Of a stretch of DNA of 64,000 bases, positions 47,936 through 56,049 are shown one piece after another; within the stretch, counting starts at the first letter, position 1; every line of letters begins with the position of its first letter. A program made the position numbers and the translations under genes. The notes below the pieces were generated by a model that saw only the letters and a program-made list of their open reading frames with translations, ran no database searches and had not been told where the DNA came from. The DNA lies in NCBI RefSeq assembly GCF_003351225.1, contig NZ_QQSY01000002.1:633917-697916 (forward strand), written 5' to 3'. Origin of the DNA: Dyella solisilvae (GTDB lineage Bacteria > Pseudomonadota > Gammaproteobacteria > Xanthomonadales > Rhodanobacteraceae).

Positions 47936-48729
47936 GCGCTTTGCAGGTGTACCTGGAAGGCGTCGGCGTGTGGTCGGCGGCGCTGGCGGACTTCGCCGCG
48001 CTCAAGGCGCGGGTACACGGAGAGGAAGTGACCCCGCCCGCCGCGCGCCCGCCAGCCACCCGGTTGCCCGCCAACGAGCGGCGGCGCGCCCCCGAAAGCG
48101 TGCTGCTGGCGGTCGAGGTGGCGGGGCAGGCAGTGGCGATGAGCGGCCGCGACGCCGCCGAACTGCTGTGCGTGTTCAGCTCCACCTACGGCGACCAGCT
48201 GATCTCCGATTACATGTGCGCCACGCTGGCCCAGGCGCCGGCGGAGCTGTCGCCCACCCGCTTCCACAACTCGGTGCACAACGCGCCGGCGGGCTATTGG
48301 ACCATCGCCACCGGCTGCCAGGCGGCCTCCAGCGCGATCAGCGCCGGCCACGCCAGCTTCGGCGCGGGCCTGCTCGAAGCGGCTACACTATGCGTGGCCG
48401 AACAGCGCCCGGTGCTGCTGGTGTGCAGCGACATCGCGGGCCATGGTCCCCTCGGCGACATGAGCGGCTCGCTCGCCTCTTTCGGCTGCGCCCTGGTGCT
48501 GGCGCCGCAGGTCGATGCGCGCAGCCTTTACCGGCTCGACCTGACCCTGATGCCGCACGCCGCCGAGAGCCTGCAACCCGGGCCGCCGACCGGCGCCTGG
48601 CACGAGGCCAACCCGACTTCCGCATCGGCATGGCCGCTGATGCAAAATCTCGCCCATGGCGAAGGCGCCTGCACCGTCGCCGCCGCCGAAACCCTGGCTC
48701 TGCGCGTGGTCATGGAGACGCCTGCTTGA
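47932..48729 (+). CDS. Ketosynthase-like N-terminal-domain protein (chain-length-factor-like, ApeC-type)
   Basis: A 265-residue protein that matches only the N-terminal half of a ketosynthase. The segment TIATGCQAASSAISAGHASF aligns with the active-site loop of the adjacent ketosynthase, but the C-terminal half with its two catalytic His residues is absent. It is therefore likely to heterodimerise with, or tune, the adjacent ketosynthase. The ATG overlaps the previous stop codon by 4 bases and the stop overlaps the next gene. The family (beta-ketoacyl synthase-like, N-terminal) is common in aryl-polyene clusters. Confidence 0.85.
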   Translation: MSALQVYLEGVGVWSAALADFAALKARVHGEEVTPPAARPPATRLPANERRRAPESVLLAVEVAGQAVAMSGRDAAELLCVFSSTYGDQLISDYMCATLAQAPAELSPTRFHNSVHNAPAGYWTIATGCQAASSAISAGHASFGAGLLEAATLCVAEQRPVLLVCSDIAGHGPLGDMSGSLASFGCALVLAPQVDARSLYRLDLTLMPHAAESLQPGPPTGAWHEANPTSASAWPLMQNLAHGEGACTVAAAETLALRVVMETPA

Positions 48730-49484
48730 ATACAAACGATGTCCGCTGGTGCGTGCTCATCCCCTGCCTCAACGAGGAAGCGGCGATCGGCAACATCGTG
48801 CAGTCCGTGCTGGCGCTCGGCGTTCCTGTGATCGTGGTCGACGACGGCTCGGACGACCGCACGCCGGACATCGTGGGCGCGCTGCCGGTGACCCTGCTGC
48901 GCCACCCGGAGCGCCGCGGCAAGGGCGAAGGCCTGCGCACGGGCTTCCGTGAAGCCGTGCGCCAGGGTTTCGACGCCGTGCTGACCATGGACGGCGACGG
49001 CCAGCACCTGGCCAGCGACATTCCGCGCATCGCCGCCGCCGCGCGGCGTTATCCCAACCACATCGTGATCGGCGCGCGCCTGCTCGACCGCGAGCAGCAA
49101 CCCGTGGGCCGGCGCCGCGCCAACGCGGTGGCGGACTGGGGCATCTCCTGGGCCTGCGCGCAGCCGGTGGCGGATACGCAGAGCGGCCAGCGCTGGTACC
49201 CGCGCGCGGCGCTGGACCTGGTCGACCTGCCGGCGGAGAACTTCGTGTTCGAGGCCGCGATCCTGATCGCCGCCACGCGCCAGAAGGGCCTGGGCGTGGT
49301 CTCCGTGCCGATCGCCTCGCGCTATCACGGGGAGTTCCGCCTCAGCCATTTCAGCCCGGTGCGCGACATCGCGCGCATCACCAGCTACACGGTGGGCGAG
49401 GTGTTCCGCCATGGCGATATCGTGGGCAGCTATCGGCGCTCGCGCGCCTCGCAGCCGATCGTTTTCGATACCGCGGTCACGTGA
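48726..49484 (+). CDS. Family 2 glycosyltransferase of the aryl-polyene locus
   Basis: A 252-residue GT2 enzyme. The nucleotide-sugar fold is shown by VLIPCLNEEAAIGNIVQSVL, VDDGSDDRTPDIV and the metal-binding LTMDGDGQHLASDIP. There are no obvious transmembrane helices, so it probably acts at the cytoplasmic face. In aryl-polyene and xanthomonadin loci such enzymes may add a sugar or other head group to the pigment. The TTG start at 48726, with GGAGA upstream, overlaps the previous stop codon. Specificity is unknown. Confidence 0.87.
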   Translation: MNTNDVRWCVLIPCLNEEAAIGNIVQSVLALGVPVIVVDDGSDDRTPDIVGALPVTLLRHPERRGKGEGLRTGFREAVRQGFDAVLTMDGDGQHLASDIPRIAAAARRYPNHIVIGARLLDREQQPVGRRRANAVADWGISWACAQPVADTQSGQRWYPRAALDLVDLPAENFVFEAAILIAATRQKGLGVVSVPIASRYHGEFRLSHFSPVRDIARITSYTVGEVFRHGDIVGSYRRSRASQPIVFDTAVT

Positions 49485-49575
49485 AAGGCGAGAAGTGAGT
49501 GGAGAGAAGTGAGTAGTGAGAGTGGGGGCCGAGGCTCTTCTCTCTTTTCTCACTCCTCTCAACTCACTCCTGCCC
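49485..49575. repeat. AGTGAG-type imperfect palindrome between convergent genes
   Basis: Left arm GAGAAGTGAGTGGAGAGAAG with GTGAGTAGTGAGAG, right arm CTCTTCTCTCTTTTCTCACT with CCTCTCAACTCACTCC. It occupies the whole space between the convergent glycosyltransferase and ketoreductase genes, and is the second copy of the element at 44688-44780. Confidence 0.8.
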
Positions 49576-50313
49576 TCAAGCCATGCCGCCATTCACGCCG
49601 ATCACCTGGCCGTTGATGTAGCCGGCCGCATCGGAACACAGGAAGGCCACCAGCGCCGCCACCTCCTCGGGCTTGCCGGCGCGTTGCGCGGGCACCATCT
49701 CGCGGATGCGCTCGGGCGGGAAATCCTCGCCGATCATGCGCCCCTCGATCACGCCCGGCGCCACCACGTTGGCGGTGATGCCGCGCGAGGCCATCTCCCG
49801 CGCCAGCGAGCGGGTCGCGCCGTGCAGGGCGGCTTTCGCCGCCGCGTAATTGGCCTGCCCGCGGTTGCCGAGCTGCGCGGCCACCGAACTCACCGACACG
49901 ATGCGCCCGAACCGCGCCCGCGCCATCGGCAGCAGGAGCGGCTGGGTGACGTGGAAGAAACCGTGCAGCGAGACGTCGATCACGCGATGCCAGGCTTCCG
50001 CCGACATGCCGGCCATCGGGCCGTCCTGATGCACGCCCGCATTGTTCACCACGGCATGGATGGGGCCATCCGCCAGCAGCGTTTCCAACGCGTGCCGCGC
50101 CGCCGCGGCGTCGGTGACGTCGAACGCCACCGCCTGCGCGCTGCCGCCGGCATCGCGGATCGCAGCGGCGACGTCGTCCGCGCGCCCGAGCGACGTATTG
50201 GCATGCACGATCACGTGATAGCCACCCGCAGCCAGCGCGTGGCAGATCGCGCCACCGAGGTCGCCGCTGCCGCCGGTCACCAGCGCGCGACGGGAAGGTG
50301 TGACTGACGTCAT
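49576..50313 (-). CDS. 3-oxoacyl-ACP reductase of the aryl-polyene locus (ApeQ-like)
   Basis: A 245-residue short-chain dehydrogenase of the FabG type. The NADP-binding TGGSGDLGG is at about 13-21, NNAG at about 90-93, and the catalytic Ser (VSVSSVAA, about 142-143), Tyr156 and Lys160 (QANYAAAKAA) are all present. It should reduce the beta-keto group during polyene elongation. It is the last gene of the leftward operon and overlaps the dehydratase gene by 4 bases. Confidence 0.92.
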   Translation of the reverse strand: MTSVTPSRRALVTGGSGDLGGAICHALAAGGYHVIVHANTSLGRADDVAAAIRDAGGSAQAVAFDVTDAAAARHALETLLADGPIHAVVNNAGVHQDGPMAGMSAEAWHRVIDVSLHGFFHVTQPLLLPMARARFGRIVSVSSVAAQLGNRGQANYAAAKAALHGATRSLAREMASRGITANVVAPGVIEGRMIGEDFPPERIREMVPAQRAGKPEEVAALVAFLCSDAAGYINGQVIGVNGGMA

Positions 50314-50762
50314 GGGGCCATGGCCTCCTCACTGGCGGGATGGATGACCGCGGCGCGGCCACTGGCAAGCACGCGGCCGGCCTGTTCGACGCGAAAGGCG
50401 TACTGGGCACCAGACGCGTCGGCATATAGGCGCTCGGCATGGACGTCCAGCCGTCCATGCGATGCGTCGACGTACTCCACCGACAGCACCACGTCACGCA
50501 GGCTGACCAGTCGTCCCGGACGCGCCGCTTCGACACCGGCGTGGCGGGCCAGCAACGCGCCATGCACGGCCATCGCCTGCGCGCCGTATTCGGCCAGGTG
50601 GATGGCATGCAATCCGAGTTCGCCGCGCAACGGATGGTCGGGCTGGCCATGGCTGGTGCTGATGGCGTGGATGGCATGATCGTCCCACGCCAGCACGGCG
50701 TCGAGCAGGCACATCGCGCCAGCGTGCGGAATGAGGTGCGCCCAGTCAGTCCTTGCGAGCAT
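50310..50762 (-). CDS. Hotdog-fold 3-hydroxyacyl-ACP dehydratase (ApeP-like)
   Basis: A 150-residue single-domain hotdog protein. The start LARTDWAHLIPHAGAMCLLD and the HPLRGELGLHAIHLAEYGAQ segment resemble aryl-polyene dehydratases of the ApeP type. It should dehydrate the 3-hydroxyacyl chain to the trans double bond. It overlaps the ketoreductase by 4 bases and the exporter gene by 17 bases. A second, FabZ-like dehydratase is encoded farther upstream in the operon, as in other aryl-polyene loci. Confidence 0.85.
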   Translation of the reverse strand: MLARTDWAHLIPHAGAMCLLDAVLAWDDHAIHAISTSHGQPDHPLRGELGLHAIHLAEYGAQAMAVHGALLARHAGVEAARPGRLVSLRDVVLSVEYVDASHGRLDVHAERLYADASGAQYAFRVEQAGRVLASGRAAVIHPASEEAMAP

Positions 50763-53082
50763 GGGGGGCCATCACGATGGAAAGGCAGAAGTGGAAGGCG
50801 ACGCCGAGGCTCACGGTCAAGCCGATCGCGCGCAGCACCGGGATCGAACTCCAGGCCAGCATGCCGAACACCAGCAGCGCGGACAACACGCAGACCAGGG
50901 TAGCGTGCAGCGTGCGCCGCTGTTCGGCGGCGTCACCGGTGTCGCGCTCGAAGAACAGCGCGTAGTGCAGGCCCAGACCCGCGGCGAGGATCAGCGCGAC
51001 CAGATGGAACAGCGAGATCTCCACGCCCGCCACGCGCTCCACCGCCAGCACCAGGAAGGTGGCCAGGGTCATCGGCGCCAGCACGTGCCAGGCGCGCCGC
51101 AGGCTGCGCAGCGCCACGCTGATCGCCACCACCAGCAGCACGGTCGCCGCCAGCAAGGCGCGCAGGATGCGTGCGCGGTAGTCGACCACCAGCGATTCGG
51201 CGGCATCCTTCAGGTCGAGCAGGCGCACCGCGCCGCCGCTTGCGTGCGCCAGCTGCTGCAAGGCGGCCACGTCATGCACGCCGCTGAGCGTGCCCAGCCC
51301 CAGCCAGCGCCCGTCGCGCTCCACCAGCATCGCCGCCAGACGCTGGCCCAGCGGCGAGGCGGCAAACCGCTCAGGCGTGAGCAGCGGCAGGCTGCGCGCC
51401 GTCTCCACGTCATCCAGGAACGGAGCAAACAGGCCATGCTGGAACGGCAAACCCTGCTGCGCTTCCGCCAGGGCCTGTTCCAATGCCTCACGCGAGGGCA
51501 GCTTCTGCTGGCGTGCGCGCTGCACCGCTTCGCTGGGCAGGTAACGCGATGGCAGTTCCACCGCATCCACCGCATGCCGAGCCACCAGCGCGGTGACCTC
51601 AGGCTCGATGCGTTCGGAAAGCGCGAGCACGCCCTGCTCGGTGGGCGCCTCCAGGATCAGCAGGTAACGCACGTCGGGGGCGCCCAGCGCGTCGCGCAGA
51701 TGGGCGTCGCGCTGCAGCAGCTCGTGCGGCAGCGGCGTGAGCGCGGCCAGGTCGTTCTGCCAGAACGGCCCCTGCGCAAGGCCCAGCATCAGCACCGTCG
51801 CCAGAGCCACCACCAGCGGGATCCAGCGCGGTCGCGGCAGCGCGTCCACCGTGCGCCGCGCGGCGACCAGCCAGGGCATGGGCGCCACGTCACGGACGCG
51901 TGCCGGCAGCAGGTGCGGCAGCAGGTAGCGCGTGCTGAAGCCCGCCACCAGCAGGCCGGTAATGGTGAACACCGCCAGCTGGCGCAAACCGCTGACACCC
52001 GAGGCGTAGAACGCGAGATAAGCGATGCAGGCGGAGGCGATGGCGGTCAGCAGCAGCGGCCACAGATCGCGCACGCTCTGCACGGCGTCTTCGCCGGCGC
52101 GGCGATGGCTGAGCACACGGATCGGGTACTCCTGCGCCACGCCGAGCAGGGTGAAGCCAAACGCCAGCGTGATGCCGTGCACCTGCGGGAACAGCAGCAC
52201 CAAGGCCGCGATGCCGGCCAGCGCCGCGCTCGCGATGGGCAAGGCCGACAGCAGCAGCGAACCCACGCTGCGGTAAGCCAGCAACAGCAGCACGATGAAA
52301 CCTACCGTGGAAACGCGGCCGATCCACTCGGCCTGCCCGCGCGTCTGCGTCGCGGCGACGACGCTGAAATAACCGGGACCGCTGAAGCTGAGCGTGGCCC
52401 CCGCGTGATCCGGCAGCGCATCAAACGCCTGCCGGATGCCGTCGATGGCGTTGGCCTGTGCGTCGGGGTCGAAGCCCGCCGCGCGCGTCTGCACCACCAG
52501 CAGCGCTTCGCCCTGCGCCGAGAACCACACGCCCTCGCGCAGCTCCGGCGACTTCGCCGGCGCCCAGCGCTCGGCCAGCTTCAACACCTCGAGGGTCGGA
52601 TCGCGCGGCAGCAACCCCTTCAGCAGGCTAGCCCCGGGCGAGGAAAGGTCATCCAGCCGCTGCTCGAGCTGGTCGCGCAGGAACGGCGCATCGAACGTCG
52701 CGCTATCCAGCGTGGGCGACAGCAGGTAGCGATAGGGCAGCAGCGCCGGATCGAGCGCGGTGAGGTCGAAGCTGCCGTTGAGCACCTGGCTGTAGCGCTC
52801 GTCCTTGTGCAGGGCGGCGGCCAGTTGCTGGCTCAGTGTCCCCAGCTGCGCCTCGGACGGACCGGTGATGGCGAGCAGCAGCAGGCGCGAGCCCGGTCCC
52901 TCGCCCACCTGCTCCATCAGCAGGCGCTGGTCGGGCGTGGTCGGCGACGGCATGAAGCTGCGCAGGTCGGTGCTGATGCGCAACCGATGCACGACGAAAC
53001 CGCCGAGCAGCGCGAGCACGGCCAGCCACGCCACCAGCAGCCACAGCCGCCCCCGGAATGGCATGCTCAGCCGCCCTGGCAA
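50746..53082 (-). CDS. MMPL/RND-family exporter of the aryl-polyene locus
   Basis: A 778-residue inner-membrane protein with about 12 transmembrane helices in two halves (one at residues 10-30 and then 245-400; another at 410-430 and then about 630-770), each half with a large periplasmic domain. GFTLLGVAQEYPIRVLSHR and ILAAGLGLHYALFFERDTGD are the two repeated MMPL motifs. It probably moves the polyene lipid, together with the LolA-like carrier, towards the outer membrane. It overlaps both neighbouring genes by about 16 bases. Confidence 0.92.
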   Translation of the reverse strand: MPGRLSMPFRGRLWLLVAWLAVLALLGGFVVHRLRISTDLRSFMPSPTTPDQRLLMEQVGEGPGSRLLLLAITGPSEAQLGTLSQQLAAALHKDERYSQVLNGSFDLTALDPALLPYRYLLSPTLDSATFDAPFLRDQLEQRLDDLSSPGASLLKGLLPRDPTLEVLKLAERWAPAKSPELREGVWFSAQGEALLVVQTRAAGFDPDAQANAIDGIRQAFDALPDHAGATLSFSGPGYFSVVAATQTRGQAEWIGRVSTVGFIVLLLLAYRSVGSLLLSALPIASAALAGIAALVLLFPQVHGITLAFGFTLLGVAQEYPIRVLSHRRAGEDAVQSVRDLWPLLLTAIASACIAYLAFYASGVSGLRQLAVFTITGLLVAGFSTRYLLPHLLPARVRDVAPMPWLVAARRTVDALPRPRWIPLVVALATVLMLGLAQGPFWQNDLAALTPLPHELLQRDAHLRDALGAPDVRYLLILEAPTEQGVLALSERIEPEVTALVARHAVDAVELPSRYLPSEAVQRARQQKLPSREALEQALAEAQQGLPFQHGLFAPFLDDVETARSLPLLTPERFAASPLGQRLAAMLVERDGRWLGLGTLSGVHDVAALQQLAHASGGAVRLLDLKDAAESLVVDYRARILRALLAATVLLVVAISVALRSLRRAWHVLAPMTLATFLVLAVERVAGVEISLFHLVALILAAGLGLHYALFFERDTGDAAEQRRTLHATLVCVLSALLVFGMLAWSSIPVLRAIGLTVSLGVAFHFCLSIVMAPHARKD

Positions 53083-53714
53083 AGGGCCGCCAGCCCGTCG
53101 CGGGTGGGCGCCGCAGGCATCTTGCCGGAGAGCTCGCCGAGCAGGTCCACCGCGAGATCGCCATCGGCCTCCTGCATGCGCATGCAGCGCGGCTCGGTAC
53201 CGCGGCCGTCGATCTCGATGCGACTCACCGTATGCGCCAGCGTCGGGTCACGCGGGGTGAGCGCCAGCGTCCAGCGCCGGGCGTCATCGCCGTGGTACTG
53301 GATGGTGAAGGCCTGCTCCAGGCGCGTCGAATCGCCGCCCAGCAGCGCCACGAAACTGTCCAGCAGAAGCTGCAACTGCGGCGCGCGCTTGAGCGAGAAG
53401 CTGCGCGGCGGACGTCCTTCGCGCTGCTGCGTTACCTGGCCGTCGGCGATGGTCGACACCTCGCGGTTGGGATGATCCACCGCGCGCTCGAGGCGATCGT
53501 CGCCCAGCCAGGACAACTGGCCCGACACCACCAGCGGCTGGTCCAGCATTTTCATGAAACGGGCTTCGGCGAACGGCGTGCGCGCCGGCGCCGGGCGACC
53601 CAGCGAGGCCACCACCGAACGTGCGGTGACGGCGTCTTCAGGCGCCGACGCGTTCGCGCACAGCGACAGGGTCAGGCTGCACAGGAGCACCCATGTCTTG
53701 CTGCCAGAAGTCAT
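53067..53714 (-). CDS. LolA-like periplasmic carrier of the aryl-polyene locus
   Basis: A 215-residue exported protein. A signal peptide (residues 1-24, ending ANASA) is followed by a beta-rich LolA-related fold with ARFMKMLDQPLVVSGQLSWL, LDSFVALLGGDSTRLEQAFT and WTLALTPRDPTLAHTVSRIE. In aryl-polyene loci such proteins are thought to shuttle the lipidated pigment across the periplasm. Its first 77 bases are read in another frame as the end of the upstream acyltransferase gene, so the signal peptide is wholly encoded in the overlap. Confidence 0.87.
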   Translation of the reverse strand: MTSGSKTWVLLCSLTLSLCANASAPEDAVTARSVVASLGRPAPARTPFAEARFMKMLDQPLVVSGQLSWLGDDRLERAVDHPNREVSTIADGQVTQQREGRPPRSFSLKRAPQLQLLLDSFVALLGGDSTRLEQAFTIQYHGDDARRWTLALTPRDPTLAHTVSRIEIDGRGTEPRCMRMQEADGDLAVDLLGELSGKMPAAPTRDGLAALCQGG

Positions 53715-54591
53715 AGAAATTGAACCAGTTATAGGGGGCGGCGTGGACGTAGTGTTCCACGCGATGGGCGAAGCGGGCGAGCAGGCTGTCCAGCGCGTGG
53801 GCGCGGTCGTGACGGGGGATCGTCACCTGCTCGGCGAACGGCTCGAATACCAGCCGGTAGCGGTTGCCGCCCTCGTACAAGCCGAAGCACAGCATCACCG
53901 GCGCGCGCAGCGTGTGCGCCAGCAGCCAGGGCCCGACCGGGAACGGCGCGGGCTCGCCCAGGAACGGCGTGCGGCGCAGCACCTCGTGCTCGCGGCCGCG
54001 ATCGGCCAGCAGCGCCACCATCGCGCCCTGCGCGCAGGCCTCGGACATGGCCAGGGTGATCGAGGCGCCGCCCAGCGACGCGTCGATCACGTTGGCGCCG
54101 ATATCCGGCGCCAGCGCCTCCAGCAACTCGGTCAGCGCCGGCGTCTTCTGCTTGTCCAGCACCACGCGCAGCGGGATGTCCGGGCGACGGGAGCTGATCG
54201 CGCGCAAGGCCTCGAAGCTGCCCTGGTGGGTGCCCAGCAGCAGCAGGCCGCGCCCCTGCGCCAGCGTGGCCTCCAGCACCTCCAGCCCTTCCACGGTGAT
54301 CTCGAAGTCGCGCTCGCCATGGGCGAGCAGGAAGACGCGATCGAGCATGGTCGAGGCGAAGCAATGGATGTGCTTCATCACCTGCCAGGCGCTGACCGGC
54401 TCTCCCAGCACGCGTTCGAGGAAGCGCCGCGAGGCGAGGCGCTCCGGGCCGCGGCGCCAATAGAAGTACAACGTGATCGGCAACAGGAACAGGCGGGCGA
54501 ACGAGCGTCCGCCATACAGGCCGATGCTGCGGATCAGCCATATCGCGAAGCGGCCACCGCCCTCGGGGCGGCTTTGCCAGTGCTCGGTCAC
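53638..54591 (-). CDS. LpxL/HtrB-like acyltransferase of the aryl-polyene locus
   Basis: A 317-residue membrane-bound acyltransferase. After one hydrophobic segment (about 20-42) it has the HxxxxxE-type catalytic motif in LLLGTHQGSFEALRAISSRR (about 119-138), VALLADRGREHEV and a C-terminal YNWFNFYDFW end that is typical of this group. It probably places the aryl-polyene acyl chain on a lipid acceptor. Its last 25 codons overlap the LolA-like gene in another frame. Confidence 0.88.
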   Translation of the reverse strand: MTEHWQSRPEGGGRFAIWLIRSIGLYGGRSFARLFLLPITLYFYWRRGPERLASRRFLERVLGEPVSAWQVMKHIHCFASTMLDRVFLLAHGERDFEITVEGLEVLEATLAQGRGLLLLGTHQGSFEALRAISSRRPDIPLRVVLDKQKTPALTELLEALAPDIGANVIDASLGGASITLAMSEACAQGAMVALLADRGREHEVLRRTPFLGEPAPFPVGPWLLAHTLRAPVMLCFGLYEGGNRYRLVFEPFAEQVTIPRHDRAHALDSLLARFAHRVEHYVHAAPYNWFNFYDFWQQDMGAPVQPDPVAVRERVGA

Positions 54592-54887
54592 GTCGCGCCC
54601 TCCACGCTGCCGCGCGCCAGCAGCGTGTCGCCGCGACGAATCTCGAAACGCACGCGGCCGTCCACGTCATGCAACGACAGCTGGGCGCGCTCGTCCGGCA
54701 ACAGTGGCGCCATGAACTTGGCGTCGACGACGCGGGCGAGCCGCTCGCCGCGCCACGCCCGCAACGCTTGTGCGACCGCTTCCAGCAGAAGCACCCCCGG
54801 CGCCAGCGGCGCGCCCGGGAAATGGCCCGGCAGGCTGGGATGTCCCGCCGGCACGCAGATCTCGCGCTCGAAGCTCGCCGTGCTCAT
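54588..54887 (-). CDS. FabZ-like hotdog dehydratase (ApeI-like)
   Basis: A 99-residue hotdog protein. PAGHPSLPGHFPGAPLAPGVL contains the FabZ/FabA catalytic His motif (GHFPG), and AKFMAPLLPDERAQLSL is the partner strand. It is shorter than FabZ (about 150 residues) but this is usual in aryl-polyene loci. Four-base overlaps at both ends link it to the membrane protein and acyltransferase genes. Confidence 0.85.
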   Translation of the reverse strand: MSTASFEREICVPAGHPSLPGHFPGAPLAPGVLLLEAVAQALRAWRGERLARVVDAKFMAPLLPDERAQLSLHDVDGRVRFEIRRGDTLLARGSVEGAT

Positions 54888-55636
54888 GGCGCGGCCGGGC
54901 CCTGGCCGCGCACCAGCTGCGGCCAGCGCGCCGCGATGCCCAGCGCCAGTTCATGAAAGCGCGGATGGCTCACATGGCGCAGGCGCCAGCGACGGAACCC
55001 ATGCTCGAGCAGGAAGGCCGCTGCGATCAGGCCGTAGCCGCCGAAATGCACATAAGCCTGAGCGGGGCCCGCCGGCACTGGCCACGGCGACGCCACGCCC
55101 AGCTGGGCCAGCAGCCCGCCCGGCTCCGCGCACAGCAGCAGCACGGCGAGCACCAGCGCCTGCGTTGCAGTCAGCAGGGTCCAGAACCATGTGAGCTGGC
55201 GCGCGTAGGTCGCCACACCCGGGGTCAGCAGCCGCTCCGGGCCTTCCACTGCTTCGATGAAACGCGCGATCAGCGGCATCGAACCGGCGCGCAGGCTGCG
55301 GCCGAACAGCGAGGCCAGCAGCACGTTGATCGCAATCGGCACGCATTCAAGCAGCAGCCCGACCATGCCATGCAGCCACAGCCAGCCCATCGCGGCCAGC
55401 AGCAGCGTCCACGCCAGCCACGGCAGCGGGCGGCGCGTGGCCAGCGCAGGCGCCATCAGCAAGGTGAGCAGCAAGGCGCAGGCCGCCAGCGAATAGCCCT
55501 GCTGATGGGTCAGCATGCCGGCCAGCGCCAGCACCGGATAGGCGAACCACAACGCCATCCAGCGCCGCGGCGTCGTTTTCGGTGGAAGGGCGGAAGAGGA
55601 CGACATGGGTGTGCTTGGAGCCTGCTCGCGGGACAT
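54884..55636 (-). CDS. COG4648-type multi-spanning membrane protein of the aryl-polyene locus
   Basis: A 250-residue protein with about seven hydrophobic segments. Segments RSLRAGSMPLIARFIEAVEG and TPGVATYARQLTWFWTLLTA, between helices, are typical of COG4648-type membrane proteins that recur in aryl-polyene and xanthomonadin loci. Its function is unknown, possibly membrane assembly of the pathway. A second ATG at 55606, 30 bases downstream, might be the true start. It overlaps the following dehydratase gene by 4 bases. Confidence 0.78.
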   Translation of the reverse strand: MSREQAPSTPMSSSSALPPKTTPRRWMALWFAYPVLALAGMLTHQQGYSLAACALLLTLLMAPALATRRPLPWLAWTLLLAAMGWLWLHGMVGLLLECVPIAINVLLASLFGRSLRAGSMPLIARFIEAVEGPERLLTPGVATYARQLTWFWTLLTATQALVLAVLLLCAEPGGLLAQLGVASPWPVPAGPAQAYVHFGGYGLIAAAFLLEHGFRRWRLRHVSHPRFHELALGIAARWPQLVRGQGPAAP

Positions 55637-55689
55637 CGCTACAGCGGCGGCAGCATGCCGCCCGCGCGGGACATCATGCCCGAAGGAAG

Positions 55690-55959
55690 CTAAACGGGGC
55701 GATGCTGCTCGATGTGCTCGGACAGCGTGCGCAGGCTGGTGAAGATCTTGCGGTTCTCGGGGTTGTCCGAGCGCAGCTGGAAGCCATAGCGCTTGGACAC
55801 GGCCAGCGCGATCTCCAGCGCATCGATGGAGTCCAGACCGAGATCTCCGCCGAACAGGGAGGCATCCGGATCGATCTGGTCAGCCGAGACGCTGTCCAGA
55901 TTGAGGCTTTCCACAATTAACGTCGCCAGTTCATGTTGTGCGGCAGTCTGCTCGGCCAT
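55690..55959 (-). CDS. Acyl carrier protein of the aryl-polyene locus
   Basis: An 89-residue ACP. The phosphopantetheine attachment Ser about 44 lies in GGDLGLDSIDALEIAL, the usual DSxD/E motif, after the acidic DQIDPDASLF segment. It carries the growing polyene chain. It is the first gene of the leftward operon and is divergent from the chorismatase gene, with a 90-base space that must hold both promoters. Only one ACP is seen, while many aryl-polyene clusters have two. Confidence 0.93.
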   Translation of the reverse strand: MAEQTAAQHELATLIVESLNLDSVSADQIDPDASLFGGDLGLDSIDALEIALAVSKRYGFQLRSDNPENRKIFTSLRTLSEHIEQHRPV

Positions 55960-56049
55960 GCCTTCGATCCGTACGGTGCTAGCGCCTCTCCCCCAGAGGC
56001 GGCGGTCGACGAGTGTAACATAGCGACCCTTTCCCCCCGGCTGGAGCCC

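Noticed and set aside
50731-53475. Plus-strand open frame of over 900 codons opposite the MMPL exporter
   Set aside because: Low-complexity Gln/Arg/His composition, no motifs, and fully explained by the exporter and LolA-like genes.
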